Below, piece after piece: positions 17,812-26,300 of a DNA stretch of 64,000 bases. Below the pieces are notes generated by a model that saw only the letters and a program-made list of their open reading frames with translations, was not told where the DNA came from and searched no databases. The number at the start of each line of letters is the position of its first letter. Within the stretch, counting starts at the first letter, position 1. Origin of the DNA: DATGKG01 sp963783145. GTDB lineage: Bacteria > Desulfobacterota > Binatia > Binatales > Binataceae. The stretch lies in the NCBI GenBank assembly GCA_963783145.1, contig CAWAMM010000009.1:186001-250000 (forward strand), written 5' to 3'. The position numbers were made by a program, and so were the translations under genes.

Positions 17812-18975
17812 ATGGCGACACGTGCCGAGGGTATTTGCGATCCGAAGTTCCGCAGGGTCCGGCAGGCTTTCGAAGACAATTTCGCAAGCCGCGGCGAGGT
17901 GGGCGCGTCGGTCGCCCTGACCATCGATGGCAAGCACGTGGTGGATCTGTGGGGCGGATATGCCGACCGAAAGAAGACTCGGCCGTGGACGCGCGACACC
18001 CTGGTCAATGTCTACTCGACGACCAAGGGACTGACCGCCATCTGCGCCCATCGCCTGGTTGACGAGGGCAAGCTCGACCTCGATGCGCCGGTGGCAAAGT
18101 ACTGGCCCGAGTTCGCGCAGGCCGGCAAGGAAAAATTGCCGGTGCGGTATCTGTTAAGTCATCGCGCGGGACTGCCGGCGGTGCGCAAGCCGCTGCAAGC
18201 GACTGACCTCTTCAACTGGGACACGATGTGCGCTGCGTTTGCCGCGCAGGAGCCGTGGTGGGAGCCGGGCAAGAAGCATGGCTACCATGCGCTGAGCTTC
18301 GGCTTCCTGGTCGGCGAAGTGATCCGCCGGATTACCGGCAAAAGCCCCGGCACTTATTTACGCGACGAACTGGCGCGACCGCTCGGCCTCGATTGTCACA
18401 TCGGCCTGGATGCGAGCCATGATGGCCGGGTCGCGAGCATGATTCCTTCGCCGCCGCCACCTCCGGGAGCGCCCAACATTTTTGCCGAGATGGGCAAGAA
18501 TCCGGAATCGGTGACCGCCAAGACCTTCAACAATCCTCCGACCATGATGAGACCGGAGTATGGCGCCAACTCGCGGATCTGGCGCGGCGCGGAACTTCCC
18601 GCCGCCAATGGCCATAGCACGGCGCGCGCGCTGGCGCGGCTCTATGGTGCGCTCGCGCGTGGAGGTGAAGTGGATGGGGTGCGGGTGCTGAAGCCGTCGG
18701 GCATCGCACGCTGCTACGACGAGCAATCCTACGGGCCCGACGAGGTGCTGATGCTGACGACGCGCTTTTCGCTGGGCTTCATGATGTCGCAGCCGGGTGC
18801 GGCGCTCGGTCCCAATCCACATTCCTTCGGGCATCCGGGCGCGGGCGGCTCGCTGGGATTCGCCGATCCCGACGCGAAAGTAGGATTCGGCTACACTATG
18901 AATCAGATGGCGGCGGGGATCCTCATCGATCCGCGCGCGACGGCACTGATCGATGCGGCCTACGAATCGCTGTAG
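17812..18975 (+). CDS. Serine hydrolase of the beta-lactamase (class C/EstB-like) family
   Basis: The 387-residue protein has the Beta-lactamase family fold (S12/EstB type) over nearly its whole length. The nucleophile motif SxxK is seen as STTK (around residues 69-72), followed by GLTAICAHRLVDEGKLDLD. LLSHRAGLP matches the conserved SHxxGLP, and FGHPGAGGSLGFADP near residue 340 occupies the position of the third catalytic box. No signal peptide is evident, so a cytoplasmic esterase or amidase is more likely than a secreted beta-lactamase or penicillin-binding protein. Substrate unknown. It is transcribed alone and ends just before a terminator at 18990. Confidence 0.88.
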   Translation: MATRAEGICDPKFRRVRQAFEDNFASRGEVGASVALTIDGKHVVDLWGGYADRKKTRPWTRDTLVNVYSTTKGLTAICAHRLVDEGKLDLDAPVAKYWPEFAQAGKEKLPVRYLLSHRAGLPAVRKPLQATDLFNWDTMCAAFAAQEPWWEPGKKHGYHALSFGFLVGEVIRRITGKSPGTYLRDELARPLGLDCHIGLDASHDGRVASMIPSPPPPPGAPNIFAEMGKNPESVTAKTFNNPPTMMRPEYGANSRIWRGAELPAANGHSTARALARLYGALARGGEVDGVRVLKPSGIARCYDEQSYGPDEVLMLTTRFSLGFMMSQPGAALGPNPHSFGHPGAGGSLGFADPDAKVGFGYTMNQMAAGILIDPRATALIDAAYESL

Positions 18976-18989
18976 GAATTTGAATCGGG

Positions 18990-19016
18990 ACTTCGCTCGG
19001 GGGCGAAGTTTTGTTT
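18990..19016 (+). terminator. Rho-independent terminator
   Basis: Stem ACTTCGC (18990-18996) pairs with GCGAAGT (19003-19009), with a six-base loop and a TTTGTTT tail. It lies 14 bases after the serine hydrolase stop and marks the left edge of the accessory patch. Confidence 0.8.
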
Positions 19017-19067
19017 ATGGCGTCATTCGATCGGATGGAGCCACTGGCGCCGAGCAAATGACGCCAC

Positions 19068-19096
19068 TTGATGCAAGCTTGGCAGGAGCCTAGAAT
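19068..19096 (+). promoter_or_regulatory. Sigma70-type promoter for a near-leaderless transcript
   Basis: TTGATG (19068-19073), a 17-base spacer, then TAGAAT (19091-19096): 4/6 and 5/6 matches to the consensus. The GTG start of the next gene is only nine bases after the -10 box, so the expected transcription start falls about three bases before the start codon. The only AGGAG nearby (19084-19088) lies inside the spacer and would not be in the mRNA. Confidence 0.6.
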
Positions 19097-19105
19097 CTAG
19101 ATTCC

Positions 19106-19516
19106 GTGGCGAGCGGTGGCAACGGAAAGCGGATATCAGCGCGCGAACTTGAACTGCAATATCAACTGCGGTTTCGAAGACTTGATTTACTCGCCAAAGC
19201 GCTCGACTTGTTGATTCCCGGATTGGTCGGCGTCGCCATTGTCTATTTTGGCGTTTATCGTACGGCACATGAACTAGCAAACAAGACGACTACCGCGGAA
19301 CTGGGAATCAAGCTATTAGGCGACGCGAAGCCTGATCAACTGATCAGTTACGTCACTGCGCTCGTAGGCTGGATTTTCGGGTTAAACGCACAGAGGCTAC
19401 GCCGAAATACAACAGAACGATTGACAAAGCGTATTCAAGAATTGGAGAAACAGAAGGATCCGAACCGAACCACGAGCGGTTTGACGCCGAGAGGCTTAAC
19501 CCCGCCAGAGGAATAG
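19106..19516 (+). CDS. Small two-helix membrane protein, unknown
   Basis: The 136-residue product has a basic N-terminal region, one hydrophobic helix at residues ~32-52 (LDLLIPGLVGVAIVYFGVYR) and a second at ~77-93. A charged, partly coiled-coil-prone segment (LTKRIQELEKQK) and a Pro/Thr-rich tail follow. I do not recognise a family. The GTG start is supported by the promoter placed directly upstream, which implies near-leaderless translation. The gene is followed after six bases by another membrane-protein gene on the same strand, so the two probably form an operon. Base composition is less G+C-rich than the surroundings, suggesting acquisition. Confidence 0.65.
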   Translation: MASGGNGKRISARELELQYQLRFRRLDLLAKALDLLIPGLVGVAIVYFGVYRTAHELANKTTTAELGIKLLGDAKPDQLISYVTALVGWIFGLNAQRLRRNTTERLTKRIQELEKQKDPNRTTSGLTPRGLTPPEE

Positions 19517-19522
19517 GCTGTT

Positions 19523-20077
19523 ATGGACTCGACAACTGCTGCGTGCGTCATGCGGATAAGCATCGGATTGTTGTTCCTTTGGGGCTTGTTTTATCTGAGC
19601 ATCCGGCAACTTTTGCTCGACAACGTCCGCCAACGAATATTTGCGCTCCGCGACCAAGTATTCGACTTTGCTGCCGACGGCGGAATCGCGTTTGACGACC
19701 TTGCATACCGTGGACTGCGAGACAATCTTAACAATCTGATCCGTTTTGCCAACAGACTTAGTGCGATCCGTGTGATCGTGGCTTTACGGGTATCCTTACC
19801 CGAGGAAAGCGCTAAACAATATGAAGCGTGGCGGCAACGGGTAAACCAGCTAAATCCTGTACAACGACGCGTTCTCTTAAGCGCGGAACATGATGCGAGT
19901 GTGGCCCTGGTTCGATATGTTTTTCAACGTTCGTTGTTTCTCTATGCCGTTTATTTGTTGATGCAGCTTGCGTCTCTGTGGATATCGACGGTACGCCGCT
20001 TTTATAGCGAGCTGCTTCCGAGTCTAGCGGCACAACTAGAAGTGCAAGCCCGCGAAGAATACAAATCGGCGGCTTAA
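19523..20077 (+). CDS. Membrane protein of unknown function, partner of the upstream gene
   Basis: The 184-residue product has an N-terminal helix at residues ~10-28 (ISIGLLFLWGLFYLSI), then a long amphipathic and charged region with FALRDQVFDFAADGGIAFDD and YRGLRDNLNNLIRFANRLS. A second hydrophobic segment at ~137-152 (LFLYAVYLLMQLASLWI) precedes a short tail. The middle region recalls uncharacterised bacterial proteins that share an LR..LF...G.I.FDD..Y..LR pattern, but I know no function for them. It lies six bases after the two-helix gene and is followed by the IS1-like remnant in the opposite orientation. It could be an accessory or defence-type cargo gene; that is only a guess from context. 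Confidence 0.65.
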   Translation: MDSTTAACVMRISIGLLFLWGLFYLSIRQLLLDNVRQRIFALRDQVFDFAADGGIAFDDLAYRGLRDNLNNLIRFANRLSAIRVIVALRVSLPEESAKQYEAWRQRVNQLNPVQRRVLLSAEHDASVALVRYVFQRSLFLYAVYLLMQLASLWISTVRRFYSELLPSLAAQLEVQAREEYKSAA

Positions 20078-20128
20078 AGACGTTTCATTTCTTCGGGCTC
20101 GGTCTCTCTGCCGCTCTACCGCCTTGGA

Positions 20129-20785
20129 TCAGGTACGGCTGAATGGAGTGCGCCTGCCAAGCGTATCAGGCAGCGTCACCGGCGGTGCCTCTTCCGGCTC
20201 TTGGGCGGCTTGGATTAAACTCCACATCGACCAGATTTGATCCGTGACGCTAAGGGCCACCGCTGGCGTCATACGCTGCGTTTCGTGGACGCGGCAGAGA
20301 TTGTAAAAGCGAACCCACAATGCGATTGCCGCGCGACGTTCGCGTGCCTCTTGGAAAATCCATTCGTCAACCGCGTGAAGCGGCGCATCTGCATCCAAGA
20401 CGACAGATTGAAGCGTTCCACGTATGACGTGCTGATATGTTCGGTCGTTGGGCATCCTCTTATCACAGTCTGTTCCGTGCCAGTGACTTTGCTCGGCGAG
20501 TAGCGGTGCGCTGCATTGGTCGCAGTGCCTTCGACGGCGTAGTGCTTCCCGAGGGGTGTGAAGTCTACATCATCGCCGAATGCCCTTCCATCGCAGGCGG
20601 ATAGCCCGGATAGCCGCCGCTGCTGATCTGGACTCGATTCACGATGGGTGGCCCAAGTCGGTAAAAAACTCCCGCGTAGAGATTTCGTTCTGCTTTCCGA
20701 CCGTGTAGCTGATGATCGCCGTCTGTGTGGCCGCCAGCGCGATGTAGTCCTGCCCGTTCTCGCCCGCTCCGTTGGGGCAAGTACA
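20129..20785 (-). pseudogene. Degraded IS1-like transposase, N-terminus missing, frameshifted
   Basis: Reading the minus strand, the transposase similarity runs through four pieces in different frames. First is QDYIALAATQTAIISYTVGK (from ~20750). Then comes VNRVQISSGGYPGYPPAMEG (~20640). The third is DVDFTPLGKHY with RYSPSKV, HISTSYVERFNL and MRRFTRLTNGFSKRHANVA (to ~20320). The last is LWVRFYNLCRVHETQRMTPA and TDQIWSMWSLIQAA (to ~20190). The HISTS.VER.NL, MRRFTRLTN.FSK and YN.CRVH..LR.TPA motifs are those of IS1-like DDE transposases common in soil bacteria. A stop after FFTDLGHPS and at least two frame changes make it non-functional. The N-terminal zinc-ribbon and helix-turn-helix half is absent. 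I could not find flanking inverted repeats. Confidence 0.75.
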
Positions 20786-21010
20786 TTATGGCGTTCGTCT
20801 ATGACGCGATTGACGGTGACGTGGGTAAGAAACTGCGAGAGATAAATCCCGATCCTCATTTTCGCCTAAGCCATCATCAGTGGTTGAAGGAATTCGGGCG
20901 GCAAAAGGTTCACGATCAGATCGAACGGGTAATTACGATAATGAAGCTCTGCGACGACTTGGACGATTTTCGACGCAAGTTTGCATGGGTTTTTAAGAAA
21001 AGCGATGGTG
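20770..21010 (+). pseudogene. Remnant of a P63C-domain protein (C-terminal part of the domain only)
   Basis: The plus-strand translation from ~20770 reads FVYDAIDGDVGKKLREINP, then HHQWLKEFGRQKVHDQIERV, then an ITIMK...DDFRRKFAWVFKK stretch. This matches the end of the P63C domain, where a VYERLPPGVLEELRRRNP-like stretch precedes HHQWLTEDIG, an L..HL..VIALMRAS stretch and a F...FPK ending. Everything N-terminal is missing. The remnant starts exactly where the opposite-strand transposase remnant loses its own N-terminus, so both genes were cut at one junction near 20770-20790. The frame stays open to 21591, but downstream sequence belongs to other genes. An intact start and function are not supported. 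Confidence 0.6.
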
Positions 21011-21039
21011 GAACAAATGAGTTTCAACTGGGATCAGCC

Positions 21040-21300
21040 ATGAAGCTTCGCCACGCCCCTGGGCTCGCGCTCGTGGGCTGGTACCTGATGATTCCGCCAA
21101 TCGGTATAAACGGATCGGTGGATACCGATGCTCCCCTGAGAAAGTGGAAAATATCAAGCAGCTATGACGACGCTCGTGAATGCACCGATGTGATGCTGTC
21201 TTCGCAGGGCTACATGCCCGATCCGCAAACAGGAAGAAAAGTCCTGTCACGAGCAATCAGCGGTTATTGGACGAGGCTTGCATTTCGACTGACGATCCGC
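21040..21300 (+). pseudogene. Remnant of a small exported WYLM-type protein
   Basis: From the ATG at 21040, in frame with the P63C remnant, the translation reads LVGWYLMIPPIGINGS, then DTDAPLRKWKISSSYDDARE and a Cys. A WYLM.PP motif followed by PL..W and a SFDTA..C stretch is typical of small (about 90-residue) exported proteins of delta-type bacteria with unknown function. Here it has a poor signal peptide and no stop at the expected place: the frame runs on antisense into the ImmA gene. It is probably a broken or fused copy. Confidence is low because the family is only known to me by pattern. Confidence 0.35.
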
Positions 21301-21330
21301 GCCTTGGGAAATGACGCCAGTGCCGAAGTT

Positions 21331-22206
21331 CTAGAGGCCGGCCTTTTCGAGCAGCGCGCAGCGGAGCTTGAAGAAGTGCACCATCGAGGTGAGATAGCGC
21401 ACCCGCCATACGTTGCCCATTTTGCGCTCGGTCAGATCCAGATCGTAGCGCGTCCCGACCAAACCGTAGGCGCGCCGGATGCGCCCGAAAAGCTCGTCGG
21501 ATTTTCCGGGAATGACGTTTTTCAGCGGACCGATTTCCTTGATCAGGTCGCGGCCGTAGGCGGAGAAAGCCACCAGGCTATCGGCGAATAGCTCATCTTC
21601 CTCATGAAGATGATTGCTGAAAGTTCCCTCGAGAAACGCCGCCATCGGGGCGCGCTCGCCGACCAGCGAACCATAGATGTAGTGCCCAATCTCATGGCCG
21701 AAGGTCGCGACCACCGCGCCCGGATGGTGCGCGGTATTGAGAAAGATAACGAATTTGTTTTTGGCGCCCACGTTGGCGCGACAGAAGAAGCCGCGCAGCG
21801 CGAGACCTGCACCCTCGAGGTAGGGCTCGGCGCGGAGTTCGAGATCACGCCCGCCGAACAGCTTGGTAATAACGGGCAGGATTTCGGGAGCCTCCCACGG
21901 CTTCTTGCCTGCCTGATACCAGGAAGCCATCGCATCCTTAATGTCTGAATCGACGACGCGGGACAATTCCTTGAGGAGATTTTTGTCGGGAAGGTCCGCT
22001 TCTTCCAGGTAGTCGGCAGAGAGGACCTTCTTCAGATCCGCCAAATGACCCAAGACCCGTTTGCCGAGCGAGGGGAAGGGGATTTTGACTTCGGTGAGGA
22101 GCTTGGAAACGAGGCCGTCAACTTCACGTGCCGTCAACGCATCGGGTTGGCCGCTGAGGGCAACCTGCTTGCGGGAAGTGGCTATCGATAGCGAACGTGC
22201 GCTCAT
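21331..22206 (-). CDS. ImmA/IrrE-family metallopeptidase
   Basis: The 291-residue protein has an ImmA/IrrE (peptidase M78-like) zinc site: H171-E-I-G-H175 in ATFGHEIGHYIYG, with downstream EEDELFADSL supplying the third ligand Glu. An N-terminal region of ~100 residues is helical. Members cleave or inactivate partner XRE-type repressors, often to derepress mobile elements or stress genes. The matching XRE regulator lies upstream on the same strand at 22482-22910, separated by 275 bases. Its end abuts the gene remnants of the accessory patch, and the remnant frame overlaps it antisense. The pairing with an XRE protein supports a regulatory protease rather than a housekeeping enzyme. Confidence 0.85.
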   Translation of the reverse strand: MSARSLSIATSRKQVALSGQPDALTAREVDGLVSKLLTEVKIPFPSLGKRVLGHLADLKKVLSADYLEEADLPDKNLLKELSRVVDSDIKDAMASWYQAGKKPWEAPEILPVITKLFGGRDLELRAEPYLEGAGLALRGFFCRANVGAKNKFVIFLNTAHHPGAVVATFGHEIGHYIYGSLVGERAPMAAFLEGTFSNHLHEEDELFADSLVAFSAYGRDLIKEIGPLKNVIPGKSDELFGRIRRAYGLVGTRYDLDLTERKMGNVWRVRYLTSMVHFFKLRCALLEKAGL

Positions 22207-22481
22207 AATAGGAACGACTTTAGGAATTACTCAGATGCAACGGTGTGTCAATATCCCCTACCATTTGTCGCATTGAGCCAAAGCGGGTGGTAGGGAGCAA
22301 TGGGGAGCAGGAACCCCAACTAATCGACCGACGCGACATCGTATATAACCACCTATAGTCCGAACCTCCCATCAACGCCTATTTTTTAGGCATCGAAAAT
22401 ATTGTCAACTATCCCGCCTTCGCGCTGATTGATTTAGCTTTCAGGCCCCAGAATCATACTTACTTCCCGAATTCGCTCGGT
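22207..22481. other. Gap between XRE regulator and ImmA gene
   Basis: 275 bases of comparatively A/T-rich sequence with no gene of note. On the minus strand TTGACA (complement of 22246-22251) could be a -35 box for the ImmA gene. The matching -10 at the right spacing (AATTCC or TAATTC) is poor, so independent transcription of the peptidase gene is possible but unproven. Confidence 0.3.
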
Positions 22482-22910
22482 TCAGACACTCGCGACCAGC
22501 GACTGGCGAATCGTGTTCAGGATGTAGAGGAAATCGCGTGAGCTGCGAACCTCGCCCATCATTGCCACCTGCGAGAGCATGTCCAACTCGCGAGGTTTGA
22601 TCTGGTGAAGTTGATGTAATTGTACATTTAGACGAAATGCCTCCCACGCCGAGGCCTCCGAGGCTTCCGGCTGCGGGGTCAGCATCGCCTTCGCGTTTGG
22701 GTTGGCGAGGAAGAACAGCTCGCGCCGGTCAAATCCCAACACATCCGCGATGCGGGTCAGGATCTCATCCGAGGGATGACGTTTGCCGGATTCGATATGC
22801 CCGATGTAGGGCGTCGAAGTGCGGATGCGCCGCGCCAATTCGTCCTGGGTGAGTTCCAGCTGGCGTCTGCGGTCGCGAATCAGCCGTCCAAATCTGCTCT
22901 GGTCATTCAT
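22482..22910 (-). CDS. XRE-family transcriptional regulator
   Basis: The 142-residue protein has an N-terminal Cro/C1-type helix-turn-helix at residues ~8-62: LIRDRRRQLELTQDELARRI, then a TPYIGHIESGKRHPSDEILT stretch and IADVLGF. A helical C-terminal half contains LHQIKPRELDMLSQVA. The ATG at 22910 is preceded by GGAGG at five bases, an excellent ribosome binding site. It is most likely the DNA-binding partner of the ImmA/IrrE peptidase downstream. A candidate operator, the inverted repeat CTACAA/TTGTAG, lies about 150 bases upstream at 23058-23082. Confidence 0.88.
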   Translation of the reverse strand: MNDQSRFGRLIRDRRRQLELTQDELARRIRTSTPYIGHIESGKRHPSDEILTRIADVLGFDRRELFFLANPNAKAMLTPQPEASEASAWEAFRLNVQLHQLHQIKPRELDMLSQVAMMGEVRSSRDFLYILNTIRQSLVASV

Positions 22911-23371
22911 GCAAGCCTCCTCGGTAGGCCTTCTGGCGCAATTGGTTTTAAACGCGGATTGGCACGGTCGCGCTGAGCATCGCTCGTCGCGGCATTGTAG
23001 GCCCTCTTCCGGCCCGCGCCTGCGCCGTTTGGCATACTTCGAATTGTTATAGTTATCCTACAATCAGTCAATAGGGTTGTAGAGGTATTTTGCAGATGCA
23101 CGAGACGTCTGGCGGGTGTGCAAAGCCTTGCCGGATATGGCTTTTCGGCGAGCGGCGGGAAATTCTACATAATGTACGCTACTTTCAGGCGCGCAATTTT
23201 TCGACAAAATCCAGCCGATCCTTGCCCCACAAGAGCTCCTCTCAGACGACGAACGACGATGCCCCGAACACCGCGCGCGCGACGCCACCCTCGGTGGCCG
23301 CCGCTGGATACCGTGGGCTTGTTCAAGTTAAAAGTTAGGTTGGCGGGTACGAGATCGCAGGCGGGGATGCG
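22911..23371. other. 461-base divergent intergenic region
   Basis: This gap separates the XRE regulator (minus) from the HEAT-repeat gene (plus). The part around 23035-23095 is clearly A/T-richer than its surroundings and holds the inverted repeat listed separately. Short frames in this gap (for example 23090-23338) have no recognisable protein character. No RNA gene is visible. Confidence 0.4.
23058..23082. promoter_or_regulatory. Candidate operator: inverted repeat CTACAA-N13-TTGTAG
   Basis: Perfect six-base arms at 23058-23063 and 23077-23082 flank a 13-base spacer in an A/T-rich stretch upstream of the XRE gene. On the minus strand TTGACT and TATAAC (5/6 to the -10 consensus) lie next to or inside it, although their 14-base spacing is too short for a standard promoter. 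It is a plausible autoregulatory site for the XRE protein. Confidence 0.35.
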
Positions 23372-26300
23372 ATGATTCGATACTGGGTTGCGCTGATTCG
23401 CAACTTCATGGGGCTAATACTGTTGGCGGCGATCGCCGCCGGTGGAGCATCGGCGCAGGACGACAATCCCCGAGCCAAATCTCCACCTGACGTTTCCCAG
23501 CTCATCCACCAATTGAAGAGCCTTGATCCGCAGGAGCGCTTACACGCGGCCCACGCATTGGAGAAGATAAAGCCGCTCCCACCTGAAGCCATTGAGGCTC
23601 TGGTGGAAATGCTGAGAACGGCGCCTTACAACGAGGCTCAGTACGCCATTAAAGCTTTGAGTGGAGCGGGACCAGGGGCAATCCCACCTCTCGCCGCGTT
23701 GGCCGAAAGCGGGAATGAGACGGCGGTCTGGGCGCTGGGCCGCCTGGCCTTTTCCGAACCAGCGGCGTGGCCGATTTTAGTCGATGTTTTCAAGAGCCAG
23801 TCCGCTGATATCCGGAGTGCCGCGGCGTCTCAGCTTGCGATTGCCGGTCCACCGGTCGTGCCTCTATTGGTGAAAGCTCTAGCGGACGACGACCCGCGCA
23901 TGCGTGCCGGCGCCGCGGAGACCCTGGTGCACATCCGGCTTAGGCCGACCAATGAAGTTGGAGTCAGGTATGCAAAGCCCGAGGATCTAGCCCCCGCGGT
24001 ACCCCTGTTGGCCAAGCTGTTAAACGACCCCGATGAAGAGGTTCGCGATCGCGCCGCTCTCGCGCTCGCCTATGCAGACCCTGGCGACCAACGGGCCGCG
24101 CCGATTATTGGGCAAATCCTGGATCGTGGTGGCGCCTACGAAACTCCGCATTTTTTTAAAACAGATGCAATTGCAGCGTTGCAAAACATGGGCAGCAACG
24201 CGAACAGCGCCGTCCCGGCTCTCGCACGCGTCCTGGCCGGCTACCCCGACGCGAACACGTGCGAGTTGGCGGCGCGCGCGCTGGGCAAAATCGGCGGAGC
24301 CGAGGCGTGCGCCGCATTGACGAAAGCAATCGTAGGCAGCAAGAACGATGAAGCCCGAGGATGGAATAACGACGCGGTAAGCGCGGTAAATGAAGTGCGC
24401 ATCGGGGCGGCCGATGCGATCGTGGAAATATCGCCAGTTTGCCCGCAGACGATTCCAATTCTGATGGCGACTCTCGGCAAACCCTGGTCGGCATCCGGCG
24501 CGCTTACCAAACTCGGCAGTCCTGCCGTACCGGCGTTGGTGACAGCATCAAAAAGCCCGAATCTTAGCGTGCGCGAAGAGGCGGTCCAGACACTCGCCGC
24601 GATCACGCCGGTCCCTCCTGCCGCGGCGCACGCGCTTACGCTCGCGCTCCGAGACGCGAGCCTCGACCTCAACACGCGGCAAGCGGCGGTTGGCGCGCTG
24701 GCGAACGTCAAGCCGCCCACCCCCGAGGCGGTGGACGGGTTAATGCTTGCGCTGAAAGACCCGAGCAACACCATACGATCGACGGCCGCGACGGCATTGC
24801 AGGACCTGGGCGGCGAGGCAGGCCGGGTCGCCCGCGCCGAGCTAAAGCACGAGCAATTGGCTGCAGCGCAAAGCTCTCAGCCGGACACCCGCAGCTACAG
24901 CAAGGAAGAACTCGTCGCTACCATTCGGGATCCCGACCTCGAGTATCCGCTCACGCTCACATATCTGGTCCCGATTCTTCCTACCCCCGGTTCGATAGAC
25001 GAGGCTCCATTCATCGTCACGGTGCATAGCGCCGAAGAGGGTCAAAACGAGCGTCTGATCGTCTGGAAGAAGACCGGCGTCGACGAGTACCAGAAGATAA
25101 ACGTAATGGATGCCGATCCGGGTAATCAGGAGCATTTTCATGTTCCGATCACCTTCCGGGCCACAGTTCAAGTGACAACCGCGGATGGGCAGCAATCCGA
25201 AGAGCGAGAGTTTTTCGTCGAGATTCCTGTGGAGTGGTACCGGGGTGGCGAAGAGCGCGTATTCGCGGTTGACGGCGATGGTTGGCATTCGGTGGAGATC
25301 GAATCGCCCAATGAAATGGTGTCAGATCCAAAGCAGATCGCGTTGAAATACCAAACCTCCGGCGGCCCCGACCTCGGTTCGTACCACCAGCTCGATTGGT
25401 CCTACCTGGTCTCCAACGAAGGAGACGCCATGTGCTGTCCGTCGGGCGGGGAAGTAAGCGGGACTTACAAGATCGTGCAGGACCGCGCACAGAATCCGCC
25501 GACCTGGAAGATGGTGGTCGCAACCGCCAAATTTAGCGGGGAGTCAGATGCGGCCGAGGCAGCGAAGAAGCTCGCGGAAACTTCCCGGCTGATAGGCGAC
25601 CTGAAAAGCTCCAATTTGCAACAGCGCAGAAAGGCGGTCCTTAAGCTCTCAAGTACCGATCCGCTGCCCCCCGAAGCGATTCAGGCTTTGGCGGAAGCGG
25701 CGAAGACCCTGGATCCTACAGAACCTCCGCCCGCGGTGACTCACACGCCGGGGCAAGGCGCTGAGAATACCGTAGCAATGGCCGGGGGCATCAGCCGAGG
25801 CGGCCAGCAGAGTTGCGAAATCGCGATTTACGCGCTGGGTCGCGCATCGGAACGCGATCCGATGGTCTGGCCGATTCTGATCGACGCGCTCAAGGATTGT
25901 TCCAGTCCCAAGCCTGCCGCCGTTGAGTTGGCCAAATTCGGCCGGCCGATTCTGCCCTTGCTTCTGGAGGCGCTCAAGGACCAGGACCCTCGCATGCGCG
26001 CGGGGGCTGCAGAGGCACTAGGACTGATGGTGAAGCCTCCTGGGGAACGGTATTTTGATCCGGACCAACCCTTCGGTACTCCGGTGCGCCAGGCGACGGC
26101 GAGCGCCGCGGATCTGGCGCCTGCGGTACCCGGACTGACTGAGGCGCTGCAAGATCCGGACTCAAGCGTACGCAATCAGGCGGCCATCGCGCTTGCGCTG
26201 GCGCTGCCGAACAACAGGCAACCTGTGCCGATCCTTGTTCGACTTCTGGAGAGTCCGGACCAAGAGTTGCGCCAGGCTGCACTGGCAGCACTCGACGGGA

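Noticed and set aside
22223..22251. Possible promoter for the ImmA gene (TTGACA with 16-17 base spacing)
   Set aside because: The -35 box is perfect but the -10 candidates match at only two or three positions, so it is mentioned only in the gap description.
22907..23101. 64-codon minus-strand frame upstream of the XRE gene
   Set aside because: No domain, no ribosome binding site, and it covers the A/T-rich regulatory region.
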